DNA from: Adineta vaga
Lineage: Eukaryota; Rotifera
Assembly: GCA_021613535.1 (NCBI GenBank)
Contig: CP075497.1
Coordinates: 744,001 to 808,000, forward strand
DNA: 64,000 bases
Direction of reading: 5' to 3'
In this document: positions 1 through 12,889 of the stretch, piece by piece
Layout: each line of letters starts with the position of its first letter
Numbering within the stretch: position 1 is the stretch's first letter
Made by a program: the position numbers and the translations under genes
Notes under the pieces: model-generated
The model's input: the letters and a program-made list of their open reading frames with translations, nothing else
Databases searched by the model: none
What the model was told of the DNA's origin: nothing

Positions 1-478
1 ATATCATTAAACAACTTGAAACTTTATATCATATACTTCTTCCTACTTTCCTTGTAGGCAAAATGAATATAAGCCAGTCATGATATAGTATGAAATAATT
101 AACACAATTTGTAGCAACAAAAAAAAATCATTTTTCTGTTTCTATAGTTTTTATTTCAACTCTCTTCCCTCTTTTCTGCTATCCTTTCACTGTAAACTAC
201 TTGAGGGTGCGGAATATACAGTAGAAACTATCAACTGCAATACTATAGTAAGATAGTTTTTGTTTGAATTTTTACACATATAGCCATTCATCACCAAAAT
301 TTAACCATGAAATATATTCACTTTTATTGAGATTTAGATAATTGTTAGATATCAATTATTTTTCTACTTTTTTTTAATCATATTTTAAGGTAATTCGTGT
401 TCATATTCAAATCAATTAGTGTTGGAAAGGATACTAAAAGCGCACGAATAAACCCAATTCTTCTTGATAATCATAAAA
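1..478. other. Upstream region of the first gene
   Basis: AT-rich sequence with T and A runs. I see no ORF with coding character and no recognisable RNA. It presumably holds the promoter and 5' UTR of the gene starting at 479. An earlier exon outside or inside this stretch cannot be excluded. Confidence 0.4.
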
Positions 479-3400
479 ATGAGGGTTAAATATTTCCTTC
501 AATGGTTTTCCAATCGAATACACAATTACAATCTATTTCTTACTGATGAAGACGATTATGAAGATGAAAACGATGAACAAATCAATCAAACAGACATTAT
601 CAAGCATCAAAAATATGCCACTCGTTTATATGTACCTCTTCTCATAGGTTAGTAGACTCATATTGACAATACAGACTATTCTAAGTTAATGATCCTTATC
701 ATTATACTTCACGTATTCAAATTCAACAAGAAAAATGAAGAGAGTTTGAAATGCAGTTGTAGATAGTTTTCATTATAGCTGGTTTTGATTAGAATCAGAT
801 TATCAAATTTTCTGGTAGAAAATTTTTTATATTTTGTTTACTTTTCTAGCAATTTTGTATATTCTCTTCTTTATTGCTATGCTGAATCCAGAATCTGAAA
901 CAATCACTATTTCCAGTATTACACCAGATCTTTTCGATGAACTTCAACTCAAATATGGTGAAACACTTTCATGTCCTTGTACAAGAGTTGCCGTACCGTA
1001 TAAAGACTTTGTTTCTATAAAAACGTCATTTCATCCAATATGTTCAAGTATTTTTATTGACAAAAAATGGATTAAAGCACTTTATTTGTCCTACGCAAGT
1101 GCATATTTAGTAATGGATTTTCGAACGACCGCTAGTTCTCAAGTCAGTAAAATTTTCTCTTAATCATTAATATTCTATTATATTAGAGATTTATTGTATA
1201 CTCATTTTTCAATAAACACCTTCATTTACACCCAATTATATTTGCGAACAAATAACGCTCGTTGTGTCAACCCACTCAATCCTTGACTGCGAAGGATATG
1301 TATTTTCTCTTGCCCCAATAGTGAAACGAATTGATCTAGGAACTTTACATACGAGGAAACGGTTGAAATGTTTTTGCTCAAATATTTCTTAACTTTCGAA
1401 AACAAAATACTCAATTTCTCTTATAAAATAAGTTTCACCCACCACCCAGGTCCACATCTCGACCTATAATCCTGTTTACAGTCGAGGGAATATCAAAATC
1501 GTCTTCCTTTCAATTTAGTTTGAACTTCTTGCGGCTCTTTGTTCAATCTGTCGAGATACAATTGTTCAAGTCTTAACAGATCTTGACAATAATCAGATTA
1601 TCACCAAAGAAATTCTTCAAGAAAATGAAATTCAAGCTCATATAAATAGAAGTGTTCAGATGGCTAACACTAGTACATCCGTTCAAATCAACTTACCATT
1701 GCATTTTATTCAAATAATCACTCAAGCCAACGTTTTAATCTCTGCTTTAAATACAAATATAAAAGTTGAATTATGGACGGTTCTGCGCCCACCCCTTCTA
1801 TACTCGAAACCTACATCCTATAATGGAAACACTAATTTTCGGCCCAATTCTGTATCCTGCCATCTTAAATCCTCAATAGCTCCAGCTGGTTTTTATTCAG
1901 GATCACAATATGAAAGCTCAAACTATCATCAGTATTGGCCAAATGGTGAATTTATTTTTCGACCGAATGCTTCTGACATGGCGGTTGGATTCTTTGGAGG
2001 ATGTACTCCACTTGCCGCTCTGCTTGCAAGTACATTTGAGTGTCTTTACAATATTACTTGTCTTCATATTTTTGCTAAATATTTTCCTGGTCTCAATCAA
2101 GTAAGGATCATAATCTCATTCTTCAATAAAAAAAAAGAAACGTTTTATCTTTATCTAGACACGCTTTAATTGGACTGCGCCTCTTTCAATTTCGAAACTA
2201 TCTGGTCTTTCATTAAAGAATAGTCTGACTAATTTATTGATTGAAGAATGGTCCACAACAATTAACTATTCTAAATATTTTCATAAATGTGCACCTTCAT
2301 TTTGTACATATACGAAAATAGAACGTGCTCATCTTTCCTATACAATTACTTTATTACTTAGTTTATATGGTGGTCTAACAATTATACTACGTGTAATCGC
2401 AATTTTTGTATTTAAACTTTTATTGAAACTTAAAAACTATTCATTACGTAACAAGTTTAATAAAAGTATTATCAAATTATAATAAAACTAAATTAATTTA
2501 ATATACTAATTTATTGTTTCATATTTAGTGTATCTAATAATATGTATTCAAAAATTGACTCAATGGATAAAACAATTAAATATGTTTAAATCGATTAAAA
2601 ATCGAACGGCAACCGATATTGTACAACAACGTATTATCACTCGTCTGTATTTAATTTTATTTGGAGGTAAAATTTTTTTCTTTTGAAAACTTATATTTGT
2701 ATTTACATTAGGAATTTGGGTACTTCTAAAAATCCTACAGCAAGTAATGAGAATCTCAAATATCAAAAATAATATTAATACTTATTACTTTTCTCGAAAC
2801 CAATAGTATTTCTCATCTTCATATTACTTTCTATGATATATTATCGAATTTAATTAATATAAAAATATTTTTAGAGATCAGATTCTATATAAATAAATCA
2901 TTGTTAATCTTCGACATAATGCATGACAGCTTATCTTATACTTTTCTACTAAAACACTCTTGTATTTTAATAAGATGAAAAGCTTACTATCCAATGACAA
3001 TGGGATCTAAAAATCATACGTTTCTATAGTGGAATAAGGTTAACCTATAAAAATCAGTTCATGAACGTTCATTGAGTCCTACTTCACTGAGTGACCACCG
3101 TGTGAGATGAAATAATTCACATACATGATACATTCCGATTCCGTTCAGACTTATTTTACCAAAAATCCAGAGATATATTATAATGAGTTATGTCTAATTA
3201 CGACTTTTACATCAAAATATGCTTTAAAATATCATTTTATTTAGTTCACTCAAATTTAATTTAGACTATTTTGTAGTAAAAGAGTTTTATTCACCTATTT
3301 TAAGTTTATTGGACACGTTATAACACTAGCTATTTGCTTTTTTTGGAAACATTGCTTATCACCAGAAGAATCCTTTGGACCCGAGCCATAAAAATGAGGG

Positions 3401-6400
3401 CCGTTTCGATCCCTGGTATGTGACTAGTTCTGCACTCTATAAAGATATTATATTAACATATTTCATTCTTCTCTTTCTCTCTATCAATTTGTTTTGTTCA
3501 AGGTTCGATTGTTATGCTGATTATATATACTTCCCAGAATACTCAAACGATTACAATGATAAAATCAAATCCATCTATAAGTATCTATAAAGATTTACAA
3601 GCTTTATATCCAAATGAACTTAAATGTCCTTGTGAAAAGCTGATGATATCTCATGGTAATTTTATGTCAATATCAGCAACTTTACATCAATTATGCTCAA
3701 GCAATTATACCGGTGAACCATGGATTGCAATGTTATTGTCTGTTCAATTGTCGCTGATGCCCAATGTATTGGCTTGGAAGCAGTTGGGTTTACAATCTGA
3801 ACATTTTCAATTATTGTCATTTCTTTGTGAAATAGCTAATAAAACAATTATTGATGCTATTAATCGTTTTAATATGCAATATATTATAACTTCAAATGTG
3901 CTAACGCAATCTGATTTTTATGCACAATTAAATACAACATTCGAGCAGTTTACTCAATCATTAATTATTGATTATGGACTTCTCATCAACATGATTGACA
4001 TTCTTACTCAAGTTGATCAACCATATACAATGTCAACAAATGCAAAATTGATCTTTATTAATGCAACAAAACGAATTAATTATCAACCACCTTTTCAGGT
4101 AGTTAATTTCATATCTTCACCTAATCTATCGTGATGTTATAGAAATGATAATATAAAGTATAACTAAATTACGAAATCTTTTCTTGAATACGCCTAATTT
4201 ACGAACAAAATTACATCTCTATTTTTCTTTTCAGTTAGTATTCAAGTTAACTGGTATAGAAAATACGAATTCGTTATCCGCAAACTGTATTTGTTCTACT
4301 GATCTGTATTGCCAGAGTTCAACTAGTCTCGTTGAATGGAATCAAACGGCAGGTGAATACATGAATGATAGTATCACATATAAAGTATCTGGTATAACTG
4401 AAGGATGTTTTAAATTTGATACTATCTTACATTCAACGCTGGAATGTTATTATTCATATTCTTGTTTGAAAGCTATCTATGATAATATAAATTATCAGTA
4501 CGAACATTATGATGATTCTATGAACGCAAACTGGTTCCAAAGCTCTCCTCTTGTTTATCAACAAGGATCAGATCATTTTCTTCCAAATACCTCACTTTCA
4601 ACAATAATTAAAGAAATGATGATTGATCAATGGAATTCTTCATTTTCGTTTGATCAATATTATAAAGCATGTGCACCGATTTATTGTGCATATTCTTACA
4701 GAATATATACTGGAAATTTCATTCGAATAATTATAAAAGTAGTGTCTTCAATTGGTGGCCTTACTGTCGTACTAAGATTAATCACACCTCAACTTGTTAA
4801 AATTGTTTTTACTTTGCTAAGACCACAAATGAAAAGACATCATCAAAGTAAGTTATATTTTAATCATTTTTATGATGCTAATAACGGAAAAGAATTGGCA
4901 ATTAGTAGGAGTAAAGTGTTCAATTATTTTTCATATATATATACGTATCCTAAAGAACAATATTTATTTGTCTATAGATCCTCAAACTTGGTTCGATCGA
5001 GTTAAACAATTATTGAGAAAGTTGATTGTACTCTTGTATACTACATTTATCAATTTGAATATATTTCCCATACATACATTTGGAAGTCATATTGATCGAA
5101 CAAAAGCTAAGCAACTTGGTCGATGGACAACTCGTCTTTATATCGTCCTTTTAATCACTAGTTTTGTTATTCTTACTCTATACAATACTATTCGACCACA
5201 AACTTTGACAAAAACGTTTAATAATCCATCTCTCAAACTATATAATAGTTTATTTCTTAGTCATGGTGACACACTTGAATGTCCCTGTTTAACAATTTCA
5301 TCAACATACAATCAATTTATAAACATTGAACCTGTATTTCATCAAGTAAGTAAAGAAAACGATTATTATAAATTTATTTTGCATGATATTGATTCATTAC
5401 AGATCTGTTCAAGTCCATATGTCACAAATGAATGGCGAGTAAATATTACAAGAAATCTTATTCCTGATCTTTTTATTTATGATATCAAAGATTACCGTCG
5501 TTTTATATCAGCACATTTACAATTTCTTTCCGGTTTATGTAATCTTTCTAAACAATCAGTTAATGATTCTGTCAATCAATTTCTTTCTTCACAATTTGTT
5601 ACTGCTAATCTTCTATCAGAACCAATTTTTCGCACACAGACTAATTTATCCGTTGAAGAGAGTAAATCAAATGCTCCTATTAAACTATCTCGTCTTCTCT
5701 ATTTACTTCGAATTATAAACCACGGAAATGCTATCATTACAGCCTATGGTACAAATTTCAAGTATATTACCCCATGGTATGATGAGATGGATTCAGCTGC
5801 AATCACCGAACCATTGACATATGATAACAATTGTTCATGTGCATTCGATTCAAATTGTACAACTCAAGCAAACTTCATTAAAGCAGACTCGACTAAATTT
5901 CTGCCAATTAAGGGTTTGAAAATGGGCTGTACACCAAGTGAATCATTTCTTACTTCGACTCTGGAATGTTTTTATAATTCACCATGTATTAAACTCATTC
6001 TAAAACAAACAAACAGTATAGATAATAATAGTATTATTATGGATATACCTACATTATCCCATACGAATAGCAGTCGATTCTTAATAAACACTACTGTTCG
6101 CAATCTTGTAGAAAATCTTTTTATTGAAAAATGGATAACAACTATTGATTATACAGCATACTTTGATCTATGTTTACCTACACTATGTTCATACACTTAC
6201 ACACAGAAACTCAACTCAATTTATACAATAACCATTTTACTGGGACTCTATGGTGGTCTTACGTTTGTTCTTAAATGGATTTGTCCAAATATAGTTTATC
6301 TTGTAGCTAAAATCTATCAAAATCGAAAAAAACGAGAAAACGTTGTTAAACCTGTGTTCGCTATTGAGATGAGAACAACTGAGACAACTAGTACAACATT

Positions 6401-8191
6401 GACACCCGTTAATGTTAACCAGACTACTGTAATGCAAAAATCAGTATCAAAAACATCTGCAATAACGTAGGTCATTCTCTTTGTACTTTTAATCACACTT
6501 TATAAATTTCTTTTCTAGAACAACATTATTTTCTTCATTAATATGTTATTTCATTCTTGGTATTATTTTATTGATGTTAATGATTGTCGCAATGATTGTC
6601 ACATTTACTCATGTTTATCAACAAGACAAGGATTATGTTGTGACAACAGGTATAGAACCAACAACTAAGTTTGTTTTTTTGACAAGTAGAATGAGGTTAA
6701 CCGATCTCTAGTCATTTTCCTTCTCACTCGAAATATATATAGACATACGGTTTGCATTTTCTCTACACTTTAAAATTCTTTCTTTTCTACTTTAGTGTCA
6801 TCAACAAGCACTGGAATAATTACAACAATGTCGACAATAAGTTTTAATTCAACAGGTTTGAAAGTTTCTATCATTTCTTTTATTATTATCTATGCTTCAA
6901 TTCATACTGAAACATAATATGAAATTGAGCTTTTAGCATATTTTCATATCGATTTTAACGATAACTGATGGAATAAACGCAAATTTTTAATTGTATTTAA
7001 TGTGTATTCGCCTATGACTAAGGTGAATGTACAAGGCATATAGAATATATCCTATGTTATTTAACACATTTTTAATTAATTTGTTTTCTCTTAGTTTCAA
7101 CCTGTCAATTAACATTTCAACAAACACTCTGGTATATTACTAGTTCTCCATCTAATTCAGAATCAGCTGTTGTTGTCGATTTCAATGGTGATGGTCACAT
7201 AGATATTGCTGTTGCCAATTGTGATTCTGATAATATAGGTATTTTACTTGGAATTGGCAATGGAACTTTTAGAAACGAGAGAACTTATTCAAGTAGAGGT
7301 GATTGTCCACGAACAATTGTATTCGGTGATTTTAATAGCGACAGTCATACAGATCTTGCTTTCAATAATGCTTATTCTGACAGTATAGGTCTCTTACTTG
7401 GAAATGGTAATGGAACATTTCAAAGAGCAATAATATTTTCGACTGGATCTGGAAGTTGGCCAGATGTGATTAGTGCTAGTGATTATAATAATGATAACTA
7501 TTTGGATATTGCTGTTGCTAATTATTATGGTCACAATATATTTATCTTATTGGGTAATAATGATGGAACGTTTCAAATACCATTGATACTTTGCAATAAT
7601 ACTTGTGCTTGGTCGACATCAATTATTTCCGTTGATTTTAATAGTGATGGTTACGTAGATCTTGCTGTTAGCGATGATAATGCAGATAGTATATTTGTGT
7701 TATTAAATAAGGGCAATGGAAATTTTAGTGAACCAAAAAGCTTTTCTACTGGATATTCCAGTAATCCAGACTTGATTATTGCACATGATTTCAACAATGA
7801 TAATCAATTAGATCTTGCTATTGCCAATTATTACCAACATAGTATAGGTATAATGCTTGGATATGGTGATGGAAGTTTTGGAGCACAAATATCATTTTCG
7901 ACTGGACCTTTTAGTGGTCCAAAATCGGTTACTGCTGGTGATTTTAATGAGGATGGTAAACTAGATCTTGCTGCCAGCAATACTGATACGGAAAATATAT
8001 GTGTTTTATATGGTATCGGTAATGGATCTTTTGTATCAGGGACCGTGTTCGCGATCGAAGACAATATACAACCTAGATCGATTGTTTCAGCAGATTTCAA
8101 TCACGATGGTAAATTGGATCTGCTTTTTACCAAATTCAGAGATACTGATGTGGGCATCTTATTAAATACATGCCATTTAAATATATCATAA
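479..8191 (+). CDS. Triple two-TM Cys-rich module protein fused to a seven-repeat FG-GAP propeller
   Basis: Twelve exons join in frame: 479-647, 850-1142, 1519-2100, 2159-2465, 2529-2666, 3503-4098, 4235-4847, 4978-5345, 5403-6466, 6519-6649, 6796-6855 and 7095-8191. The total is 5418 nt, 1805 residues. Three consecutive modules of about 450 residues each have a cytoplasmic stretch, a TM helix, an ectodomain with CPC, then (I/L)CSS, then a GC..LEC(Y/F) block and a late CxPxxCxYT-type block, and a second TM near a YGGLT or IGGLT motif. Another TM (about residues 1380-1405) leads into seven FG-GAP/VCBS repeats with DxNxDGxxD calcium motifs, enough for one beta-propeller. Alternating topology would put all ectodomains and the propeller outside the cell. 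The 2-TM/Cys-rich plan resembles DEG/ENaC or P2X subunits in topology only; I do not recognise the family. ATG 479 is the first ATG in the open frame. A split into two genes at the 836-nt intron is possible. Confidence 0.7.
2667..3502 (+). other. Unusually long intron (836 nt) between modules 1 and 2
   Basis: All but a few introns of this gene are about 50-200 nt; this one is 836 nt. It starts GTAAAA and ends TTCAAG, and both flanking exons are phase 1, so the reading frame continues. It holds several short ORF shadows but no recognisable coding sequence. It could be an intron enlarged by an insertion, or a gene boundary if modules 1 and 2 belong to separate genes. Confidence 0.5.
7095..8191 (+). 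other. FG-GAP/VCBS seven-repeat propeller domain (terminal exon)
   Basis: One exon encodes seven repeats of about 48 residues. Each has a D-F/Y-N-x-D-G/N-x-x-D-(L/I)-A core followed by a hydrophobic (I)xxLLGxGxGxF strand. The cores lie near 7175, 7330, 7480, 7630, 7785, 7940 and 8090. Seven copies match one integrin-alpha-like beta-propeller. The exon ends in a Cys-containing tail and a TAA stop. Confidence 0.85.
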
Positions 8192-8967
8192 CTACGAAGA
8201 AAAATAATATACCTAAATTTTTATGTTGCTTAAAAACGAGTGTGAAGATGCGAGGCGCAAGTCGTCTTAAGATTTTCAATATATATTGTTAAAAGATAAG
8301 ATTTGAACGGTTTGAATAATTGAATGTATTCTCTCGTAAATTAAGTAAAACTTCTGAAATAATGCTTTGCTTTTTTTTAAAAATATCATGATCTGTAACC
8401 CTTTTATTGGTTTTCATTTTTTTTCAATTCTCTGGTGATAATTAAAACATTCAATTTTGATTCATACCTATTGATATTACCATGATGAGAGTGTGGACGA
8501 TATCTCTCTTGAACTTGTAAGCTGAGAAAAAACATTAAGTCAAATCTGCATTTTGAGATTTTCCAGTAACTGATATTTGTCGGTCGGCTCTTTAATTTAC
8601 GCTTTTCAATACTTTCAAGCCTAAAATTAACACGAAACTGTATAAAACACCTGTATATATTTATACGGTTTCGGACTTTACTTGTGCATAAGCAACAAAA
8701 TACACTCTTGACATCAATATAAATGACAAAGAAAAGCGTGATCACAAAACAACACTAACAAAAAAGAATTCTTTAGTGGTAAATTTACTACAAATAAATA
8801 AATAACACTCGTCAAGGCTGATTCGCTTGACCCTCGACTGAATGTTCATTAATCAGCCGAAATTATGTTTTCTTCGAGTGCGCTTTAAAAGCTTTCGTTG
8901 TGCACTGGCATAATCCGTGCATACTGCGTGACTTTTCTTTCTTGTTAAAGGCACGGTCTCAAAGGCT
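8192..8967. other. Intergenic, no gene recognised
   Basis: Between the FG-GAP gene stop and the first hairpin repeat. An antisense ORF at 8404-8745 has no coding character that I recognise. Nothing else is supported. Confidence 0.5.
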
Positions 8968-9051
8968 GAGAGTGGGGGTGGGTGTGAGTGTATACAGATT
9001 GCTCGCAACTACAGCCTTATCCACCCACACCCACACCCACACCCACCCTCA
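8968..9051. repeat. Telomere-like foldback repeat (TGTGGG-type arms), loop class A-like
   Basis: The left arm is GAGAGTGGGGGTGGGTGTG and the right arm is a run of CCCACA units ending CCCACCCTCA. Read on the minus strand the loop contains AAGGCTGTAG, also found in the repeat at 39643. The right arm abuts the broken end of the GPCR pseudogene that follows. Confidence 0.85.
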
Positions 9052-9581
9052 AAATTAGTATTTGTACTTGTACAAACTGTTTGATTTGATGATGATGAAA
9101 TTGTTTGATTACAAAAAATTAAACAACGAATTTGTTCAATAATAATCAATTTAATTACAGCTGAGAGAAGACGTCGTGCTAATCGAATATTACTCCATTG
9201 TTGCCAATAAAGACGTGTACATGTTGCAAAATATTGATCAATTGTTGCTAAACAAATACATGTAAGAGAACTTATGACTGAAATTTGAAAGAAGAATATT
9301 CGAAATTTACAATAAAATTATGAATTACTTGTAAAATCAATGTTAAAACCACTAATTAAAATACGTGATAATAAACCAGTTGATAATTGATCAAGATTTC
9401 ATATTGACATAATAGTTAAATAAAATGTACAAGAATTTTCTCGAAATATTCGAAGACTTAACAATACAAATGTATTGAGAGAACCACCAATAAGATCGAG
9501 TGATAAAATAGGAATACCCGTATAATAGATAAATACTTGTTGATAGGCAATACCCAAAGATGTAACTACTGCTAATGTCAT
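9052..9581 (-). pseudogene. Rhodopsin-like GPCR pseudogene, truncated in ECL2
   Basis: The minus-strand reading gives TM1, a short basic loop with CTFY, TM2-TM3, an IDQY motif in the place of DRY, and TM4. It aligns without gaps to the intact GPCR at 10015 through TM3. Two in-frame stops break it: TGA at 9399-9401 and TAA at 9318-9320. The coding similarity stops in extracellular loop 2, exactly where the telomere-like repeat at 8968-9051 begins, so TM5-TM7 are missing. ATG at 9581. It is divergent to, and about 430 bp from, the intact GPCR, which suggests an inverted duplicate. Confidence 0.75.
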
Positions 9582-9965
9582 GATTTATTTAATCCGTTGA
9601 AATGAACTAGAAGTTTTGTTTCAGTATCTCAAATATTCGATTCTTTCATGAACGTTATCTTGTTCCTTGTTATTATCATTGATACACTATAATAAATAAA
9701 TTATATCGGTCAAGTTTGTATTCTTTTGATCCTTGAAAATCTACGTCATTATAATTCTGCTCTGTTATTATGACAATAAGAAAATAATATAGTGGAAATA
9801 AGTTTTTAATCTTCAGTAAAAGGAATGTTTTAGTCGTTTCTTTTTTTAATACATTCAATTATTTTTCTTAATAAAGAAACAAAAGTATTCGAATGTAAAA
9901 TATCATGTTTGATATTTTCTATTTTCCTATGTCGATCATAAACCAATGAATTTTGTTTTTCTTCG

Positions 9966-9976
9966 TATATAAAAAG
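9966..9976 (+). promoter_or_regulatory. TATA-box-like site upstream of the GPCR
   Basis: TATATAAAAAG lies 39 bp before the ATG at 10015. Position and sequence fit a core promoter, though the background is AT-rich. Confidence 0.35.
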
Positions 9977-10014
9977 ATAAAATTCTTTTTAGATGAAAAA
10001 AAATCGAATTTATT

Positions 10015-10984
10015 ATGTCTTTAACAGTCATCGGTGAAAAATTAACAGCTGTAATTGGTTCCATATTTTTTATCACAGGTTTCATAGGAAATGGAATAAA
10101 TATTCTTATATTTTCAAGTAGAAATTCAGAGCGTCGAAGTAGTTGTGCATTTTATTTATTAATTGCATCAATTATCAATACATTATATCTTTGTATTATT
10201 TTAATACCTCGAATTGAAACAGGAGCAAGTGGAATTGATTTAACTCGTAATTCAAGAATTTGGTGTAAAACTCGAGCATTATTTACTGGTTCACTTCCAC
10301 CAATGTCTTTAACATGTGCATGTTTATCAATAATTGATCAATATTTATCAACATCAAAAAATATTCATATTCGTCAATTGAGTAATAGGAAATTATCTCG
10401 ACGAATTATAGGTATTTTTCTTATCATCTGGACAATTCATGGTATTATTGCTTCAATATTTTATGAAATAACACCAACACGATGTACATCATCGAATGCA
10501 AACTATGCACTTTATGCTACAATATATCTTATTATTATTAATGGTTGTATTCCAATATTTATCATAATTATATTTGGATGTTTAACCAATAGAAATATTC
10601 GTCAAACACAAGTTCTTGCTAATAGACACGTAGATCGTCAATTAACAAAAATGATTTTAATGCAATCAATTATAGTTGTTATTAGTAATATAATATATGG
10701 AATTAATAATATATATCGTTTTATTACGAATGGAATTATTAAAGATATTGATAGACAAATCAAAGAGAATTTTATTACAACAATTCTTACGCTTATTTCT
10801 TATTTTTATTCGACGGTATGTATAGACAATTATTGGTTTAGAAAAATATTAATTTAAAATATTTCTGTTCTTTTAGGGAAGTTTTTACATATTTTTCGTC
10901 TCATCAAGTCGATTTCGTCAAAAAGTTAAACAGCGATTATTATTTTTTCGAAGACACAATCAAATAAATATAACTCAGAATTAA
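10015..10984 (+). CDS. Rhodopsin-like (class A) G-protein-coupled receptor
   Basis: Two exons, 10015-10815 and 10877-10984, with a 61-nt intron in phase 0 give 302 residues. TM1 carries a GN motif (residues ~20-30), TM3 ends in IDQY in place of DRY, and six further TM segments follow. A short basic C-tail comes directly after TM7, which is split by the intron. Cysteines before TM3 and in ECL2 could form the usual disulfide. Plasma-membrane receptor of unknown ligand; the divergent, compact form is like the large lineage-specific GPCR sets of rotifers. ATG 10015 follows a TATA-like site. Confidence 0.85.
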
Positions 10985-11749
10985 CTATAAAAGAAAAATA
11001 AAACAGACTGTGAATATAATAAGTGCACAACACAGCTTCTTATTATTCGAATAGTTAGATTATTCATACGTACGTAGATAGATAGAAAGTAATCCAATAG
11101 GCTATGCCAATTGACCTATTCTCTCTTTGTTGTCAAAATATGATGCACGAACATATTACATGTGATATGAATTCAACGGTTTCTGAACCGATATTATACT
11201 TCTTTTCATCTTATCGAAGATAATGGATTAAAATATCGTGACACAACATATCCATGAATTGTATTGTTGCATTGAAGCTAACAAGACGAATTCTTCACAT
11301 TCTTGATTTGGTTAGTTTCATCTTAAATAAGTAGCCATAATATCGTACGATAACTGAGTGCTCAGCTAGGCCTTTCAAATGATCGTCACGTGAAGCAGCA
11401 TCGTGATTTTTTTTTAGAGGAAAACATCTTCTTATTAATGTCAATGAAATAATACAATGCACGGAGAAGTGTCGGTCAATTAAGATAAGAGATGAAATAC
11501 TAGGGCAGGATTTCAATACAAGAACTTTGTGAGTGCATGTCATTAAAGTGTTCTTCTTCTATAAACGTATTGCATTTTCTAATAAAATATTCTTTTCCTG
11601 TCTTTAATCCAAACTAATAAACACAATCTGATAGCATTAATATAGAGATGAGGAAGATTTTTCTTCTTTTATTAATATAATTATCCAGAAAATGAATAAC
11701 GTTTGATAGAGAAATTCTTTAAAGAAAAACTTGGCATTTGACAAGAATA
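10985..11749. other. Intergenic, no gene recognised
   Basis: AT-rich spacer between two GPCR loci. The antisense ORF at 11295-11543 has no recognisable domain. Confidence 0.5.
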
Positions 11750-12512
11750 ATGAATAATATTGGTTCCATTTTGAATTTGATTATACTTTGTATTAATATA
11801 GTTTTAAATTGTATTTTAATGATCAATTATTATTTATCATTTCTTTTATACTAATCGTATAGAAAAGAAAGATCGGATAACTATTATTCATTCAATTACT
11901 ATTTATGTGATTTCTTTACAAACACTATTAGGTGATTTGATTGAACAAAATTTCGATTCCATTTGGTGTTCTATCATTGGTTATATAACTCCAGTCGTTT
12001 TTGCTTTATTATATTGGTCTTTTGTCAATCAAGTAATTGAAAAAGTTTAAATAAAATCTTCCTAATATATATATCTTTGAATTTTTAGGAATTTTTTCGT
12101 TTTTGTCGAATTATCTCTCCATCTTATCGATGGGTACAACATTCTTTATTCCATATTATTATTCCTTGTGTACAATTTATATTTATATGTATTCTCATTT
12201 CTCCCATTCTTTTTTGGCATGGTATTACTTATAAACCGAAAGAATATTATTGTATTTTATCACTTACCAATCTACAAGTTGTACTTTGAACTTCAATTAT
12301 TAATTACGGTATTCCACTTTTAATCATATCAATAATATATTTACGAATAACACTATTTCTTCCTCAACAAGCAGAACACAATCAATCATATTTAGTTAAA
12401 CGACATTGAGAACGTGATCTACTTGTTATTCGACGTATTCTCATTCTTGTTAATGTTTTACTGTTTCTTGGAATGCCGACTGTCGTCCTTACATTGATGT
12501 TCTTCATTACAG
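11750..12512 (+). pseudogene. Divergent GPCR pseudogene with two in-frame TGA codons
   Basis: Exon-like blocks 11750-12032 and 12089-12512 are separated by a 56-nt GT..AG intron. They encode seven-TM-like hydrophobic segments from TM1 to about TM6 with an FFRFCR-type segment after the intron. A frameshift lies near 11840 and in-frame TGA codons at 12287-12289 and 12407-12409. Downstream of 12512, where a donor-like GGTAAAC occurs, the last TM exon is not found. It belongs to a different subfamily from the receptor at 10015. Confidence 0.65.
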
Positions 12513-12830
12513 GTAAACAACATCCTCAATTCTTACATCTCAATTAAAAAATCTTATTTTAAAAAATTTTTGACGTAATCGAGTATTACCTTTCCCTATT
12601 AGAAAAATCAGACTTCATCATCATCATGGTCAAACGAAATGAAATGATATCATTGGTTTACTAGAAAATTCATTTTAAGTTAGATTTTTGTATTTAGAAA
12701 TTGTCAACAAACGATTCTTGTTTCTACTGTTATATTGTAATTCACGAGAAGTAGCTATATTTTAGAATGTTTTTAATGACTAATATATATAGAAAATCTT
12801 CTTTAAACTTATAGGAGTAAAATACTTTTT
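12513..12830. other. Intergenic, no gene recognised
   Basis: The expected last exon of the preceding GPCR pseudogene is not visible here. Nothing else is supported. Confidence 0.4.
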
Positions 12831-12889
12831 GAGAATGAGGATGAAGGTGTGGGTTAAGACTGTAGACTAAAGTATATCCACACCCACAT
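12831..12889. repeat. Telomere-like foldback repeat, loop class A
   Basis: The left arm GAGGATGAAGGTGTGGG and right arm CCACACCCACA flank a loop containing AAGACTGTAGACTAAAGTAT. The loop is closely matched at 39665-39685. Confidence 0.8.

Noticed and set aside
479-6466. Direct assignment of the modules to DEG/ENaC channels
   Set aside because: The topology and Cys-rich ectodomain are similar, but I do not see the family's own sequence signatures, so only a topological likeness is claimed.
8968-9051. True telomere end or chromosome terminus
   Set aside because: The repeats are short, inverted and interstitial, with genes on both sides.
9399-12409. Reassigned TGA codon (read as Trp or Arg)
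   Set aside because: The same loci also have TAA stops and frameshifts, and intact genes in the window do not use internal TGA.
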